Source of the DNA: Marinimicrobium sp. C6131
GTDB taxonomy: Bacteria > Pseudomonadota > Gammaproteobacteria > Pseudomonadales > Cellvibrionaceae
Reading direction: 5' to 3'
NCBI RefSeq assembly: GCF_026153455.1
Contig: NZ_CP110629.1
Coordinates: 62,001-126,000, forward strand
Length of the DNA stretch: 64,000 nt
Positions 6,732 through 16,210 of this stretch are shown piece after piece; within the stretch, counting starts at the first letter, position 1; the number at the start of each line of letters is the position of its first letter. A program made the position numbers and the translations under genes. The notes under the pieces are model-generated. The model was given only the letters and a program-made list of their open reading frames with translations, had not been told where the DNA came from and did no database searches.

Positions 6732-9452
6732 ATGACGGTACAATTATTTCAAAAAACAGTTCTGGCCCGGGTAATGAGCACAGTGTTACTGGCGGGGTTC
6801 GCAAGCACTTCCTTTGGACAGCAGTCAAGCAGTACCCCTGATAACGAGAGTTCCTCTACATTGCTTGAAGAGGTCGTAGTTAGAGGGATTAGGGGTAGTT
6901 TGAGTGAGAATCTGGATCAAAAAAGGGAAGCTGACACGTTCATTGACGTCATTGTGGCTGAAGATGTCGGCAAATTGCCAGATGACAATTTGGCCGAAAC
7001 TCTACAGCGCGTTCCCGGGATTCAGGTGGAGCGGGAAGATGGTGAGGGCGTCAATGTCACTATCCGAGGTATCCGAAACAACCGGGTGGAAGTGAATGGT
7101 CGCACCCTTCTGAGCCCGTTTGGTCGTGGAACCAATGCCGGTATTATGAACTATTTCCCCTCAGAGATTGTCGGCTCGGTCAGAACCACAAAAGTATTGA
7201 CAGCCGATATGACTGACGGGGCGCTTGGCGGTACTATCGACATCAAGACCCGTAAGCCACTGGATCGAAAAGGGTTTTGGGGTGGTGCTTCAGTCGAAGG
7301 AACACACTCCAGTCTGAATGACGATCAAGGGGTCAAGCTCTCGGCGCAGGTCAGTAACTCGTTCGCAGATGACACCATGGGCTTAATGTTTGGCGTAGTA
7401 CACGAAGATCGGCCGATAACAGAAGACCGCTTTTACAGCAATGGTGACTGGCGTCAGGGGACCCCATACTCGAACCCGGATAACAACGTGCTTGGCATTA
7501 CCGACCCCTACTACTACCAGTACGATTTGCGCTATCAGCGCAAGGAGGAAGATCGAGAAAAATCCGCCGTAAACGGTTCTTTCCAGTGGCAGCCATCGGA
7601 CAATCTCGACTTCAATGCCGACCTTCTTTATGCCGAGTACGATTACGCACGCTCACGCGCTTGGGCGGGCATTATTCTGGATAAGACGCTCGACAACTAT
7701 GATCCGGACACCATTGTGGTGGACGAAAATGATGCTCGGGTAGCCGGTACCCTAAATACCAAAGTGGAGAGCAATCACGAACGGTATCAGGGAGCCGATA
7801 GCTTCCTGACTGGCGGTTTAAATGTGTCATGGGTGGGCGAAAGCGGCTTGGAAGTGTTTGCTGAATACGCTTTCGGTGAGTCCGAAACGACTCGGGATCA
7901 GCAGTTCATCCAGTTGTACACATACGGTGAAGACGGGTCTGGAGTTCCGATAAGCTTTGATATTCGAGGTACCGATATAGCCTCGGTGGAGATCCCGGAT
8001 CTATCGAATCCCGATGATTTTACTGCGTCGACTTTCTATGACTCTCGAAACATTAATGAAGCATCCGAAGATTCCTTCCGGCTTGATGCAACCTATCCGA
8101 TGGAAGGATTCTTTACTTCAATTAAGGCCGGCCTGCGCTACTCTTCCATTACTGCGGTTACTGCGGAGTATGGCAAGTATGGAGTCTCACCCTATGATAA
8201 TGCTGAAGTTACGAGTCTTACACGCGCGGGGCTAGGCAATACGGCAGTGCCTGATGCCGAATGGCTCCAGAATGCGGCGGTGGTGGTAAACACATCCGAT
8301 GTTTTGGCTGGCTCTGGTGCTAATGTACCGAACGAGATTGTAGTGGTGGATACCGACCTCATTGGAGGCGGAGGATTTGGCTTTTCCGATGTTTTCTACG
8401 AAGCTCCTGTTTCGCGCTTTCCGAACATGGACTCTGAGGTTGAGGATACTATCCTTTCCTATTACGCGCGCGCTGACTTCGAAGCGTGGGGTTGGACAGG
8501 TAACTTCGGGGTACGCTACTCGGATACTTCCACCTCGGTCAATAACTATGCCCTCGTGGGGGCTGAGTACGAGCCTTATGAAGAAGAGGGAAGCTATCAA
8601 GATGTGTTGCCAAGTTTGATAGCCAAAAGGGATCTGACAGAAGATCTTGTGCTCCGTTTAGGCGTAAGTGAATCTATTGCGCGCCCTGATACCCGAGTGC
8701 TGGGTGCCACAGGAAGGGTTAACCTGATTGAAGATGATCCCGAAACGCCCCAGGATGAATCGGAGGGATCCTCTGCCTCACTGCCAAATCCCGACCTCAA
8801 GCCTCAGCGTGGTACGAAATACGATGCCTCGCTGGAATGGTATTTTTCCGAGAACTCGGCGTTGGCTATGGCCCTTTTCTACAATTCCCTGGACCGCCAG
8901 ATACTCAATGTCACAGAGCCTGGAACCATACCCGGCTATGGAGACCAGATCTTCGCAATCCGCACGCAAGTAAATGGTACAGGCGGAGAGATCAAGGGAA
9001 TGGAGTTGGCCTTTCAGCATAACTTTCGGGATCTCCCTGGTTTTCTGGGGAATACGGGAGCGTCCATTAACTACACTTATCTTGAAAATACCACCGATGA
9101 AATTGACCCTCGCACAGGTGATCCGATTGGTCTACAGGGTGTGTCTGAGAATAGCGTTAACATTCAGCTGTATTACGAGGACGACAAGCTGAGTTCACGA
9201 CTGCTGTACAACTGGCGAGATGATTATTTTGATCGTCTGGGTTTTGCAGGAGCTACAGCTATTCTTAATAAGGGTGAACCATCTCTGGACGCGTCGATCA
9301 AGTATTACCTGACAGACTCAATGTCCATGGAGTTCCAGGCGGTTAACCTACTGGATTCACCGAAGTCGGAATACGCGGGCTGGGAACAGTATGTGGCGAC
9401 CTACGCCGAAACGGGTCGGCGCTATTCGCTGGGCATTAGCTTCAAGTTCTGA
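6732..9452 (+). CDS. TonB-dependent outer-membrane receptor (Caulobacter/Xanthomonas type)
   Basis: 906-residue outer-membrane transporter for an oligosaccharide, powered by TonB-ExbBD. The N-terminal signal peptide ends near SFGQQ (residue about 30). A TonB-box-like VVVRGIRGSL is followed by the plug domain with DVGKLPDDNLAETLQRVPGIQ and VTIRGIRNNRVEVNGR, then NYFPSEIVGSVRTTKVLTAD and GALGGTIDI-type strands, a combination typical of the Caulobacter-type TonB-receptor subfamily. The beta-barrel runs to a C-terminal aromatic residue (YSLGISFKF). ATG 6732 has AGGAG upstream at 6719-6723. First gene of the locus after the regulator. Substrate specificity cannot be read from sequence; neighbours point to a galactose-containing glycan. 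Confidence 0.94.
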   Translation: MTVQLFQKTVLARVMSTVLLAGFASTSFGQQSSSTPDNESSSTLLEEVVVRGIRGSLSENLDQKREADTFIDVIVAEDVGKLPDDNLAETLQRVPGIQVEREDGEGVNVTIRGIRNNRVEVNGRTLLSPFGRGTNAGIMNYFPSEIVGSVRTTKVLTADMTDGALGGTIDIKTRKPLDRKGFWGGASVEGTHSSLNDDQGVKLSAQVSNSFADDTMGLMFGVVHEDRPITEDRFYSNGDWRQGTPYSNPDNNVLGITDPYYYQYDLRYQRKEEDREKSAVNGSFQWQPSDNLDFNADLLYAEYDYARSRAWAGIILDKTLDNYDPDTIVVDENDARVAGTLNTKVESNHERYQGADSFLTGGLNVSWVGESGLEVFAEYAFGESETTRDQQFIQLYTYGEDGSGVPISFDIRGTDIASVEIPDLSNPDDFTASTFYDSRNINEASEDSFRLDATYPMEGFFTSIKAGLRYSSITAVTAEYGKYGVSPYDNAEVTSLTRAGLGNTAVPDAEWLQNAAVVVNTSDVLAGSGANVPNEIVVVDTDLIGGGGFGFSDVFYEAPVSRFPNMDSEVEDTILSYYARADFEAWGWTGNFGVRYSDTSTSVNNYALVGAEYEPYEEEGSYQDVLPSLIAKRDLTEDLVLRLGVSESIARPDTRVLGATGRVNLIEDDPETPQDESEGSSASLPNPDLKPQRGTKYDASLEWYFSENSALAMALFYNSLDRQILNVTEPGTIPGYGDQIFAIRTQVNGTGGEIKGMELAFQHNFRDLPGFLGNTGASINYTYLENTTDEIDPRTGDPIGLQGVSENSVNIQLYYEDDKLSSRLLYNWRDDYFDRLGFAGATAILNKGEPSLDASIKYYLTDSMSMEFQAVNLLDSPKSEYAGWEQYVATYAETGRRYSLGISFKF

Positions 9453-9458
9453 CTCACA

Positions 9459-9493
9459 TGAGGGGCTGTGCCGGCCTAGGGTGCCGCCCCTCA
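9459..9493 (+). other. Intercistronic hairpin after the TonB receptor gene
   Basis: TGAGGGGC (9459-9466) pairs perfectly with GCCCCTCA (9486-9493) across a 19-base loop, six bases after the receptor stop codon. No T-run follows, so it is more likely an mRNA stabiliser or partial terminator than a full terminator; the next gene shows no obvious strong promoter of its own. Confidence 0.55.
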
Positions 9494-9528
9494 GTCAACT
9501 CCTAAACTGACTGGATCGTGACGTAATG

Positions 9529-9545
9529 ACATAGTGCAACTATGT
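9529..9545. promoter_or_regulatory. Perfect inverted repeat upstream of the large lipoprotein gene
   Basis: ACATAGT-GCA-ACTATGT, a perfect 7-3-7 palindrome 25 bases before ATG 9570. It differs from the 17-bp sites at 6572, 6602, 14352 and 31237. It could be a second operator or an mRNA hairpin. Confidence 0.4.
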
Positions 9546-9569
9546 AAGTCAGTACTCAGAGGATCGATT

Positions 9570-12425
9570 ATGTATTTACGACACTTTTTGCTGGGCGCTC
9601 TGGGCGTCTTTACTTTTTACGGTTGTCAACTTGGCTCGGGGGCGAGTTCCTCGGATGCGGAGACTAGCGTCCGAGCGACAGTTAGCCGTGACTCGGTGAC
9701 GCTTTACGCCGATGACGGTCAGCCTCAACGGTATGGGCTGGATTTTTACGTATTGTATCGGGAAGATGATCCGAAGATGGAGCTCCGTCCCGCCAACCTT
9801 GATTACACTCCCTACAATGTACCCACTTGGCTGGCGGTGGATAGCTCCAAAGCCGACCTGGAAACCGTGGAGAGAGATGCCGCGACTGCAGGCGACGGCT
9901 TCGATGCGTCGATCCTGGAAGGCTCTTCCGAAGCGCGCACCGCCAACTATTTCGCCAGTGGTCGAGTGATCGCGGTCAAACCGGATTCCGTGGAGCGCGT
10001 GGGCAACACCTTGCATCTGAGCTTTGCGGACCGCGACGAGTTCTCTCTGAAAGCCGAATTGACACTGGAGGGTGCGTATACCTCATTGTCATTCACGCTG
10101 GAACCGAAAGAAGCCGGCTTCTTCTCTGTCGGTTTTATGGGGGCGCCCGCCTTTCCCTCCGAGCGTACCGAAGAAATCTGGCAGCCATTAATCTGGCAGG
10201 AAAAATCATTTCCGGATCGCTCCTATTTGACGCTTGCTTACCGGGCACCGCTCCCCACCACGCTGGTGCGTTCAGGTGGTATGAACTATGGTTTGGTAGC
10301 CGATCCGAAAGAATTCCCATTTAATCCTTTGCCTGTCGCCGATAACAGCCGCTTTGGCGTGGCGTTGAGGAACCCCGACGGCAACGCTCAACCAATGTTG
10401 TTTTCGCCGGTTATGGGTGGCTTTGAATCGGAAATGCAACCGGGGGAGCGTTACTCTTTTACGTCACACCTGGTCTCGGAAAAGGCGGATTCCATTACGA
10501 GCACTTACGAATCGATTGCTCGTCAACTGTATGGCTTTCGCGATCACAGGAAAAATGGCATTGCCTCGTTGAACACTACTTTCCAGAACATTGTCGATTA
10601 CTCGCTGACCGAATACGGGTGGTTTGAAAAGGAACTGAAAGGTTCGGCGTACTCCACGGACGTTCCTGATTCCGTTAAAAACGTCAGTAGCTTGAACGCG
10701 CTGGGACTGGCGCTGGTTACCGATAGCCGGGAGCTGTTTGAAGATCGCGCCTATCCGACGCTGGAGTATATGCTCTCACGGGAAAAATTTCTCTTCAGTC
10801 TGGATCCCGAGCAAAGAATCCAGAATCCATCGCGCAACATGTTTGGCCCCATTGCGCCGATCTCCGAGTTGGGCGCGTTGCACAATATTCTGGGCGGGGC
10901 CAATGAATTTTTTACTAGGCTGGCCAGGGATGAGTACAACAGTACACGAATTCGAAACCTGGACGTTAAAGAGAGTGGCGATACCTGGTGGAATGCACTG
11001 TGGCTGTACAAAGCCAGTGGTGACGAAACGTACCTGAATCGTGCGGTGGAAGGGGCAGATGCCTACCTGATTTCACGCGTTGAAAAGGGGGCCGGCGAAC
11101 CGGCCGGCTTCTTCTGGACCCAGTTCACTCCGCGCTTTATCGAGCTTTCAGAGCTTTATGAAATTACTGGTGAACAGCGCTACCTGTCTGCGGCCCGCGA
11201 AGTCGCCCGGCATTACACCATGTTTACCTGGATGGCACCGAAAATTCCGGATCAGAAGGTTATCGTGAATGAAGGTGGCAAGGCTCCGCTTTACTGGTAC
11301 CTGGAGTCTAAGGGTCACAAGCAAATGTACATCGACGAAGAGGCTGTGGACGCTTGGCTGTTGTCGGAAATTGGTCTGACACCTGAGTCGTCCGGCACGT
11401 CATCGGGGCATCGCGCAATTTTTATGGCCAACTACGCCCCGTGGCTTTTGCGTATTGGCTACTACGCGGACGACACCTTTTTGCAGGAAGTGGCCAAAGC
11501 CGCCATCATCGGACGCTATGAAAACTTTCCGGGGTATCACATCAATACCGCCCGGACCAGCATCTATATGAAAGAGTCGTATCCTATGCATCCATTCAAG
11601 GATCTGAGTGTCAACTCGTTCCACTTCAACCATATTCTCCCGATGGCCTCGATGCTGCTGGATTATCTGGTTACTGATGTGTTTGTGCGTACCCACGGTC
11701 AGGTGAACTTTCCCTCCGAGTACATTGAGGGATACGCCTATTTGCAAAACAAATTTTACGGTCACGCACCGGGCGTATTCTACGGTGAAGGGGGAGTTAA
11801 CCTCTGGATGCCGAAAGGACTGCTGGATATCGATGATATTGAACTCAATTACATCAGTGGCTTTAAAGACAACGCACTGTACCTCGCCTTTACCAACCAG
11901 TCCGACAAAACAGTCTCGGCGCGGGTGCAACTGAACGATGCACTGGTGGACATAGCAGATTCGCTCTCGGTGACCCGCTGGCGGGAGAACCGCCTGGTCG
12001 GCACCGATTCGGTCGTTGGTGATACGCTGAAGGTGCAAGTAGCGCCCGACGGAATCACGGTTGTTAAAGTGGAAGGAGCTGTAGCGAAAACCGCATTCCG
12101 TCATAACTTCACTGGCCAACCCGAGGTCGTGCACAACGATTATCAGGAGCTTGACGTGGGTAACGCTCGAGCGATGTTGATTCGTCTGGGAGGTTACGGT
12201 GAGCGCGCGTATATCTACCTGAGAGATGACGACAGCAAAGTCGCTTCCGCCACCTTGCACTATACCGATACACAGGGTCGTGCGCTGTCCATGACCGATG
12301 ATGAATTCCCCTATGAGTTCACGGTGGACCTGCCGTCCGAAGCGTCCGGTTTAATGTTTGAGCTGGAGACACGTGGTGTGGACGGTCGCGTGCGACAAAG
12401 TGGCCCTATAACGCTGGGTCAATAA
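9570..12425 (+). CDS. Large predicted lipoprotein, putative (alpha/alpha)-barrel carbohydrate-active protein
   Basis: 951 residues from ATG 9570 (AGAGGA at 9558-9563); a GTG at 9534 is in frame but starts inside the palindrome. The N-terminus MYLRHFLLGALGVFTFYGCQ is a lipoprotein signal with a weak lipobox ending at Cys. Residues about 20-330 look beta-rich; the middle (about 330-740) is helical with repeated patterns such as TYLNRAVEGADAYL and RYLSAAREVARHY, typical of (alpha/alpha) toroid enzymes; a beta-rich C-terminal region follows. The same architecture and C-terminal phrases (GQVNFPSEYIEG, YGHAPGVFYG) recur in the protein at 23371-26061, so the two are distant paralogues. I do not recognise an assigned glycoside hydrolase or lyase family. 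It ends at a terminator and is probably read through from the TonB receptor. A surface or periplasmic glycan-cleaving enzyme is an inference. Confidence 0.8.
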   Translation: MYLRHFLLGALGVFTFYGCQLGSGASSSDAETSVRATVSRDSVTLYADDGQPQRYGLDFYVLYREDDPKMELRPANLDYTPYNVPTWLAVDSSKADLETVERDAATAGDGFDASILEGSSEARTANYFASGRVIAVKPDSVERVGNTLHLSFADRDEFSLKAELTLEGAYTSLSFTLEPKEAGFFSVGFMGAPAFPSERTEEIWQPLIWQEKSFPDRSYLTLAYRAPLPTTLVRSGGMNYGLVADPKEFPFNPLPVADNSRFGVALRNPDGNAQPMLFSPVMGGFESEMQPGERYSFTSHLVSEKADSITSTYESIARQLYGFRDHRKNGIASLNTTFQNIVDYSLTEYGWFEKELKGSAYSTDVPDSVKNVSSLNALGLALVTDSRELFEDRAYPTLEYMLSREKFLFSLDPEQRIQNPSRNMFGPIAPISELGALHNILGGANEFFTRLARDEYNSTRIRNLDVKESGDTWWNALWLYKASGDETYLNRAVEGADAYLISRVEKGAGEPAGFFWTQFTPRFIELSELYEITGEQRYLSAAREVARHYTMFTWMAPKIPDQKVIVNEGGKAPLYWYLESKGHKQMYIDEEAVDAWLLSEIGLTPESSGTSSGHRAIFMANYAPWLLRIGYYADDTFLQEVAKAAIIGRYENFPGYHINTARTSIYMKESYPMHPFKDLSVNSFHFNHILPMASMLLDYLVTDVFVRTHGQVNFPSEYIEGYAYLQNKFYGHAPGVFYGEGGVNLWMPKGLLDIDDIELNYISGFKDNALYLAFTNQSDKTVSARVQLNDALVDIADSLSVTRWRENRLVGTDSVVGDTLKVQVAPDGITVVKVEGAVAKTAFRHNFTGQPEVVHNDYQELDVGNARAMLIRLGGYGERAYIYLRDDDSKVASATLHYTDTQGRALSMTDDEFPYEFTVDLPSEASGLMFELETRGVDGRVRQSGPITLGQ

Positions 12426-12441
12426 GAGCGAGAGCTTTCCC

Positions 12442-12467
12442 GGGGAGCTTTGAGCTCCCCTTTTTTT
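12442..12467 (+). terminator. Rho-independent terminator, insertion site of group II intron
   Basis: GGGGAGCT-TTG-AGCTCCCC followed by seven Ts. The intron's GTGCG begins at the very next base, which is the known target habit of class C (IIC) group II introns. Confidence 0.93.
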
Positions 12468-14302
12468 GTGCGCCCGGCACGGGCGCACTCCTGGAGGTGC
12501 AAGTCCTCCCGTGAGCTGGCCACAGCGAACGAAGTGAAGCGCAACTGCGGAAGGGCGACCGACCGTGGGGAGGAAGCGTGGATCGTAAACCGTGAGCCGA
12601 TGAACAAGAATCGGATACGAGGCACCGCCAAGCAGGGCGAGCGGGCAAGAAGCCGCGAAGCTCTTGTGGCCAAGGCGAGGGGGTGTATATCCGGCGGTTG
12701 TGCGGTGAAGGAGTGTGTTCTTACCCGGGGAGATCTCGCCTTATGCCTGAAAGGGCGACGTGGCAACACGGAGCGAGAAGTCAGCAGAGGCCATAGTAGC
12801 TGCTAATACAGGGCGAAGGGCCAAACGAGAAGGAGCGTCAAACGCCTTGTCGATGAATACTGTACGGCATCAGATGCCCGCGCCAGCGGGGCGGGTCGCA
12901 CAACGCGAAGGTGAAGCCTTGGCGAAGGCGACCAGCGATGAAACAGGACTCCCGCGACAAGAGTCGGAGGGCGCAGGGCGAGACCTGCTTGTGCAGGCAC
13001 TCGCACGCGAGAATATGCAGCGGGCATGGAAGCGCGTGAAGGCCAACAAAGGATCGGCCGGGGTGGACGGTCTGGACATTGCCCAGAGCGCTGAACACCT
13101 GCGATGGGCATGGCCGGCGCTCAAACAGCAACTGCTGGAGGGCACCTATCGGCCACAGCCCGTTCGTCGGGTAGGCCTCCCGAAACCGGATGGCAGTGAA
13201 CGGGAGTTGGGAATCCCCACCGTCACCGACCGTCTGATTCAACAGGCACTGTTGCAAGTGCTGCAACCGCTGATTGATCCCACCTTCAGCGAGCACAGTC
13301 ATGGCTTCCGTCCGGGCCGCCGGGCCCACGACGCCGTGTTGGCGGCGCAACGCTACGCCCAGCAAGGTCGCCACATCGTGGTGGATGTCGACCTGTCGAA
13401 GTTCTTCGACCGGGTCAACCACGACATCCTGATTGACCGCCTGAAGAAACGCGTGAACGACCCCGGTGTCATCCGGCTGGTTCGTGCGTACCTGAACGCG
13501 GGCATCATGGACGGTGGTGTGGTGATGGAGCGGCACGAAGGCACGCCGCAGGGCGGGCCACTGTCGCCGCTACTGGCCAACGTCCTGCTGGACGAGGTGG
13601 ACAAAGAGCTGGAACGCCGGGGGCACTGCTTCGCCCGCTATGCGGATGACTGCAACGTCTACGTCCGCAGTTACAAAGCGGGCGAGCGGGTCATGCGCCT
13701 GCTACGCCGGTGCTACAAGAAGCTGCGTCTGGTGATTAATGAAACCAAGAGCGCGGTGACCAGTGTGTTCGGTCGCAAGTTCCTCGGTTATGCCCTATGG
13801 CAAACGAGAGAAGGAGAAGTCCGGCGCGCGGTATCGGCCAAGGCGGTGCAGGCGTTCAAGCTCAGGGTCAGGCAACTGACCCGAGGGTCAGTGGGGCGCA
13901 GCATGGAGCAGGTGGTGGAAACGCTCTGTCGTTACTTGTTGGGGTGGAAGGGCTACTTCAGGCTGGCGCAAACACCGCGTATCTGGCGATCGCTGGATAA
14001 GTGGATACGCCGACGCTTGAGAGCCCTGCAACTGAGGCAGTGGCGTCGGGGCAAGACGATCTATCGGGAGCTTCTAAGGCTTGGGGCGAAACCCGAGGTG
14101 GCGCAATCGGTGGCGGCACTGAGCCGTCGCTGGTGGCACAACAGTCTATCCGCCATCCACACAGTGCAAACCGTTGCCTACTTCGATCGGTTGGGTGTGC
14201 CGCGACTCGCGTGAAACCTCAACTTCTTGAACCGCCCGGTGCGGACCCGCATGCCGGGTGGTGTGGGAGGGGCGGAACCTGATGGTTCCCCCCTATCCCG
14301 AT
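12468..14302 (+). mobile_element. Group II intron, class C (IIC), complete
   Basis: Starts with the conserved 5' end GTGCG at 12468 immediately after a terminator T-run and carries a class C reverse transcriptase. After the RT stop codon, domain V can be folded from ACCGCCCGGTGCG (14229-14241) and CGCATGCCGGGTGGT (14246-14260). Domain VI pairs the GGGAGGGGCGGAACC arm with GGTTCCCCCCTATCCC and has an unpaired A before the 3' end CCCGAT (14302). Total 1,835 bases, a normal size. Bases 12468-12852 are the ribozyme domains I-III and no gene is called there. It lies between the first lipoprotein gene and the symporter promoter, in the sense orientation. The 3' boundary is inferred from the AY-end rule. 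Confidence 0.9.
12853..14214 (+). CDS. ltrA: Group II intron reverse transcriptase/maturase (class C)
   Basis: Splices and mobilises its host intron by retrohoming. From ATG 12853 (MNTVRHQMPAPAG) it has 453 residues; an in-frame GTG at 12760 would extend it into ribozyme sequence. Visible RT blocks are GSAGVDG (RT0/1), LGIPTVTDRLIQQALLQVL, the HGFRPGRRAHDAV block, the catalytic VDVDLSKFFD, GTPQGGPLSPLLANVLLDE and the YADD box with its aspartates. The maturase X region (RRLRALQLRQWRRGKT, WWHNSLSAIH) follows. No HNH endonuclease domain is present, normal for class C. The RT sequence strongly resembles the class C proteins of the Bacillus halodurans B.h.I1 type. No frameshift or stop is seen, so it may be active. 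Confidence 0.96.
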   Translation: MNTVRHQMPAPAGRVAQREGEALAKATSDETGLPRQESEGAGRDLLVQALARENMQRAWKRVKANKGSAGVDGLDIAQSAEHLRWAWPALKQQLLEGTYRPQPVRRVGLPKPDGSERELGIPTVTDRLIQQALLQVLQPLIDPTFSEHSHGFRPGRRAHDAVLAAQRYAQQGRHIVVDVDLSKFFDRVNHDILIDRLKKRVNDPGVIRLVRAYLNAGIMDGGVVMERHEGTPQGGPLSPLLANVLLDEVDKELERRGHCFARYADDCNVYVRSYKAGERVMRLLRRCYKKLRLVINETKSAVTSVFGRKFLGYALWQTREGEVRRAVSAKAVQAFKLRVRQLTRGSVGRSMEQVVETLCRYLLGWKGYFRLAQTPRIWRSLDKWIRRRLRALQLRQWRRGKTIYRELLRLGAKPEVAQSVAALSRRWWHNSLSAIHTVQTVAYFDRLGVPRLA

Positions 14303-14344
14303 GCTTTTTCCGGTCCCCTGGAGGGCGGGGAGGTAATATCTCGC

Positions 14345-14373
14345 TTTACAAATATCTTTTATAGATACATAAT
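14345..14373 (+). promoter_or_regulatory. Promoter with 17-bp operator-like site upstream of the symporter operon
   Basis: TTTACA at 14345-14350 and CATAAT at 14368-14373 with a 17-base spacer. Within the spacer lies ATATCTTTTATAGATAC (14352-14368), whose outer arms TATCT/AGATA are complementary. The layout copies that of site B in the TonB receptor promoter: palindrome in the spacer and the same CATAAT. This starts the second transcript of the locus. Confidence 0.7.
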
Positions 14374-14448
14374 TGGTGAGTGGGTGGCGTCCTCTCCGAG
14401 TGCCATTCACGGGTAATTCCACAATAACGAGTTGCGGGAGACGCGAGG

Positions 14449-16122
14449 GTGAACAGCTTTGATTATGGTGTAGCGCTTCTATTTTCGCTTTTGGTGCTGG
14501 CTCTGGGGATGATGTTTTCCAGAAGTGGTAAGAGCATGAAGTCCTTTTTCGCGGCGGGTGGTGCCGTGCCCTGGTGGGTAAGTGGGCTCTCACTGTTCAT
14601 GAGTTTCTTTTCGGTAGGAACCTTCGTGGTGTGGGGCTCCATCGCTTACGCCGATGGCTTCGTGTCAGTCATGATTCAAACCACCATGGCGATATCCGGC
14701 CTGGTCATCGCTCTGGTGATCGCGCCGGCCTGGAACAGAACCCGTGCCCTTACTGCAGCAGAATTTATCTCCCGCCGACTGGGCGATAGCGTACAGCGAA
14801 AATTCTCGGCCATGTTTTTACTGATTAATCTATTCACAGCGGGCGCGTTTCTGTACCCGGTGGGTAAAATTATTGAAGTGACGACAGGGCTGCCGTTGGA
14901 GGTCGCCATTCTCGCACTGGGCGTTTTTATCATTGCCTACACCGCCGTGGGCGGGCTTTGGGCGGTACTGGTGACGGATGTGCTTCAGTTCACTGTGCTC
15001 AGCGCGGCAGTAGTGATCGTCGTTCCGTTGTCTCTCGGGGCGGTCGGCGGTATGTCAGGATTTCTGGACAAGGTGCCAGAGGGCTTCATGGCACTGCACA
15101 ACGACGAATACAACCTGATCTTTCTCGCGGCCTTTACGGTGTACAACATCGTGTTTATCGGTGGGAACTGGGCATACGTGCAGCGCTACACCAGTGTGTC
15201 CAGCCCACGCGATGCGCGCAAAGTGGGCTGGCTTTTCGGTGGGCTCTATTTACTGGCGCCCGTGGTCTGGATGATCCCGCCAATGGTGTATCGCGTTCTG
15301 GATCCTTCTCTGGCGGGCACCCAGGCGGAGGATGCGTATTTATTGATGAGCCAGAAAGTGGTTCCAGCCGGGTTATTGGGCCTGATTCTCGGTGCCATGA
15401 TTTTCGCGACCGCCAGTTCGGTGAATACCACCATCAATATTGCGGCGGGCGTTTGGACGCACGATATTTATCGCCATTTCAAGAGGCAGACCAGTGAGCG
15501 GGAAGTCATGCTGATGGCCCGTTTCTCCACTCTGGTGTTCGGTTGCATGGCCATTACCGTCGCGTTGCTGGTTCAGACCATGGGAGGCATCGTGTCGGTT
15601 GTACTGACCGTGGCGGCCTTAACCGGGGCGGCGATTTATTTGCCGCCGATCTGGGCTATTTTTTCCCGACGGCAAACGGGAGTCAGCATTCTAACCACGA
15701 CGATAGGCAGCCTGGCCACCAATATCTTTCTTAAATTTGGTTGGCCGTGGATCGGTGGTGACGCGTTGACCCGGTCGGCAGAAATGCTGGTGGGTGTATC
15801 CGTTCCGGTCGTGTTTCTTCTAGGGTTTGAGTTGTGGTACGCCTGGCGGAAAACCAGTAATCCGAACTATGAGGCGTACCTCGACTATCGCGCGACGCTA
15901 AACGCGACTGCTGATGGCGATGCGGCCTCGGCGGACGCCAACCGTTACGCCGTTCGCATATTGCTCGTGGGTGTTGCCATGATTGGAATGTTGATTGCGG
16001 TGCTCGGTGTGTTGGCGGAGTCCGCCAGGCTGGCTACGCTGTTGGTCGGTGTGGTGATTTTCATACCGGCGGTCTGGGGTCTTAAGCCGCTGCGGTGGTT
16101 CGCCAAGAAAAGTAGGGTGTAG
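14449..16122 (+). CDS. Sodium:solute symporter (SSS family)
   Basis: Inner-membrane sugar importer driven by the sodium gradient. 557 residues with about 13-14 hydrophobic helices beginning at FDYGVALLFSLLVLALG; SSS signature-like segments include GGLWAVLVTDVLQF, the GAMIFATASSVNTTINIAAG stretch of helix 8 with its conserved small/hydroxyl residues, and NWAYVQRYTS. The start is GTG 14449, preceded by GGGAG at 14436-14440. It is the first gene of the second operon of the locus, followed by a cytoplasmic FAD enzyme and the Leloir genes. The substrate is likely galactose or a small galactoside, inferred only from context. Confidence 0.93.
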   Translation: MNSFDYGVALLFSLLVLALGMMFSRSGKSMKSFFAAGGAVPWWVSGLSLFMSFFSVGTFVVWGSIAYADGFVSVMIQTTMAISGLVIALVIAPAWNRTRALTAAEFISRRLGDSVQRKFSAMFLLINLFTAGAFLYPVGKIIEVTTGLPLEVAILALGVFIIAYTAVGGLWAVLVTDVLQFTVLSAAVVIVVPLSLGAVGGMSGFLDKVPEGFMALHNDEYNLIFLAAFTVYNIVFIGGNWAYVQRYTSVSSPRDARKVGWLFGGLYLLAPVVWMIPPMVYRVLDPSLAGTQAEDAYLLMSQKVVPAGLLGLILGAMIFATASSVNTTINIAAGVWTHDIYRHFKRQTSEREVMLMARFSTLVFGCMAITVALLVQTMGGIVSVVLTVAALTGAAIYLPPIWAIFSRRQTGVSILTTTIGSLATNIFLKFGWPWIGGDALTRSAEMLVGVSVPVVFLLGFELWYAWRKTSNPNYEAYLDYRATLNATADGDAASADANRYAVRILLVGVAMIGMLIAVLGVLAESARLATLLVGVVIFIPAVWGLKPLRWFAKKSRV

Positions 16123-16130
16123 TAAAGGCG

Positions 16131-16170
16131 GCGCCGCGTTTGCCAGCCAATATGCTGGTCAACGCGGTGC
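16131..16170 (+). other. Strong intercistronic hairpin between symporter and FAD oxidoreductase genes
   Basis: GCGCCGCGTT (16131-16140) pairs with AACGCGGTGC (16161-16170) with one G-U, then a symmetric TG/TC internal loop and a CCAGC/GCTGG inner stem over CAATAT. There is no T-run, so this is probably a processing or stability element that sets different levels of the symporter and downstream messages. Confidence 0.65.
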
Positions 16171-16210
16171 AGCATTATGGGTTCGATCTGACTTTGTTAG
16201 GAATACAATT

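Noticed and set aside
12450..12806. 118-codon frame before the first RT
   Set aside because: Lies in ribozyme domains of the class C intron; no protein resemblance.
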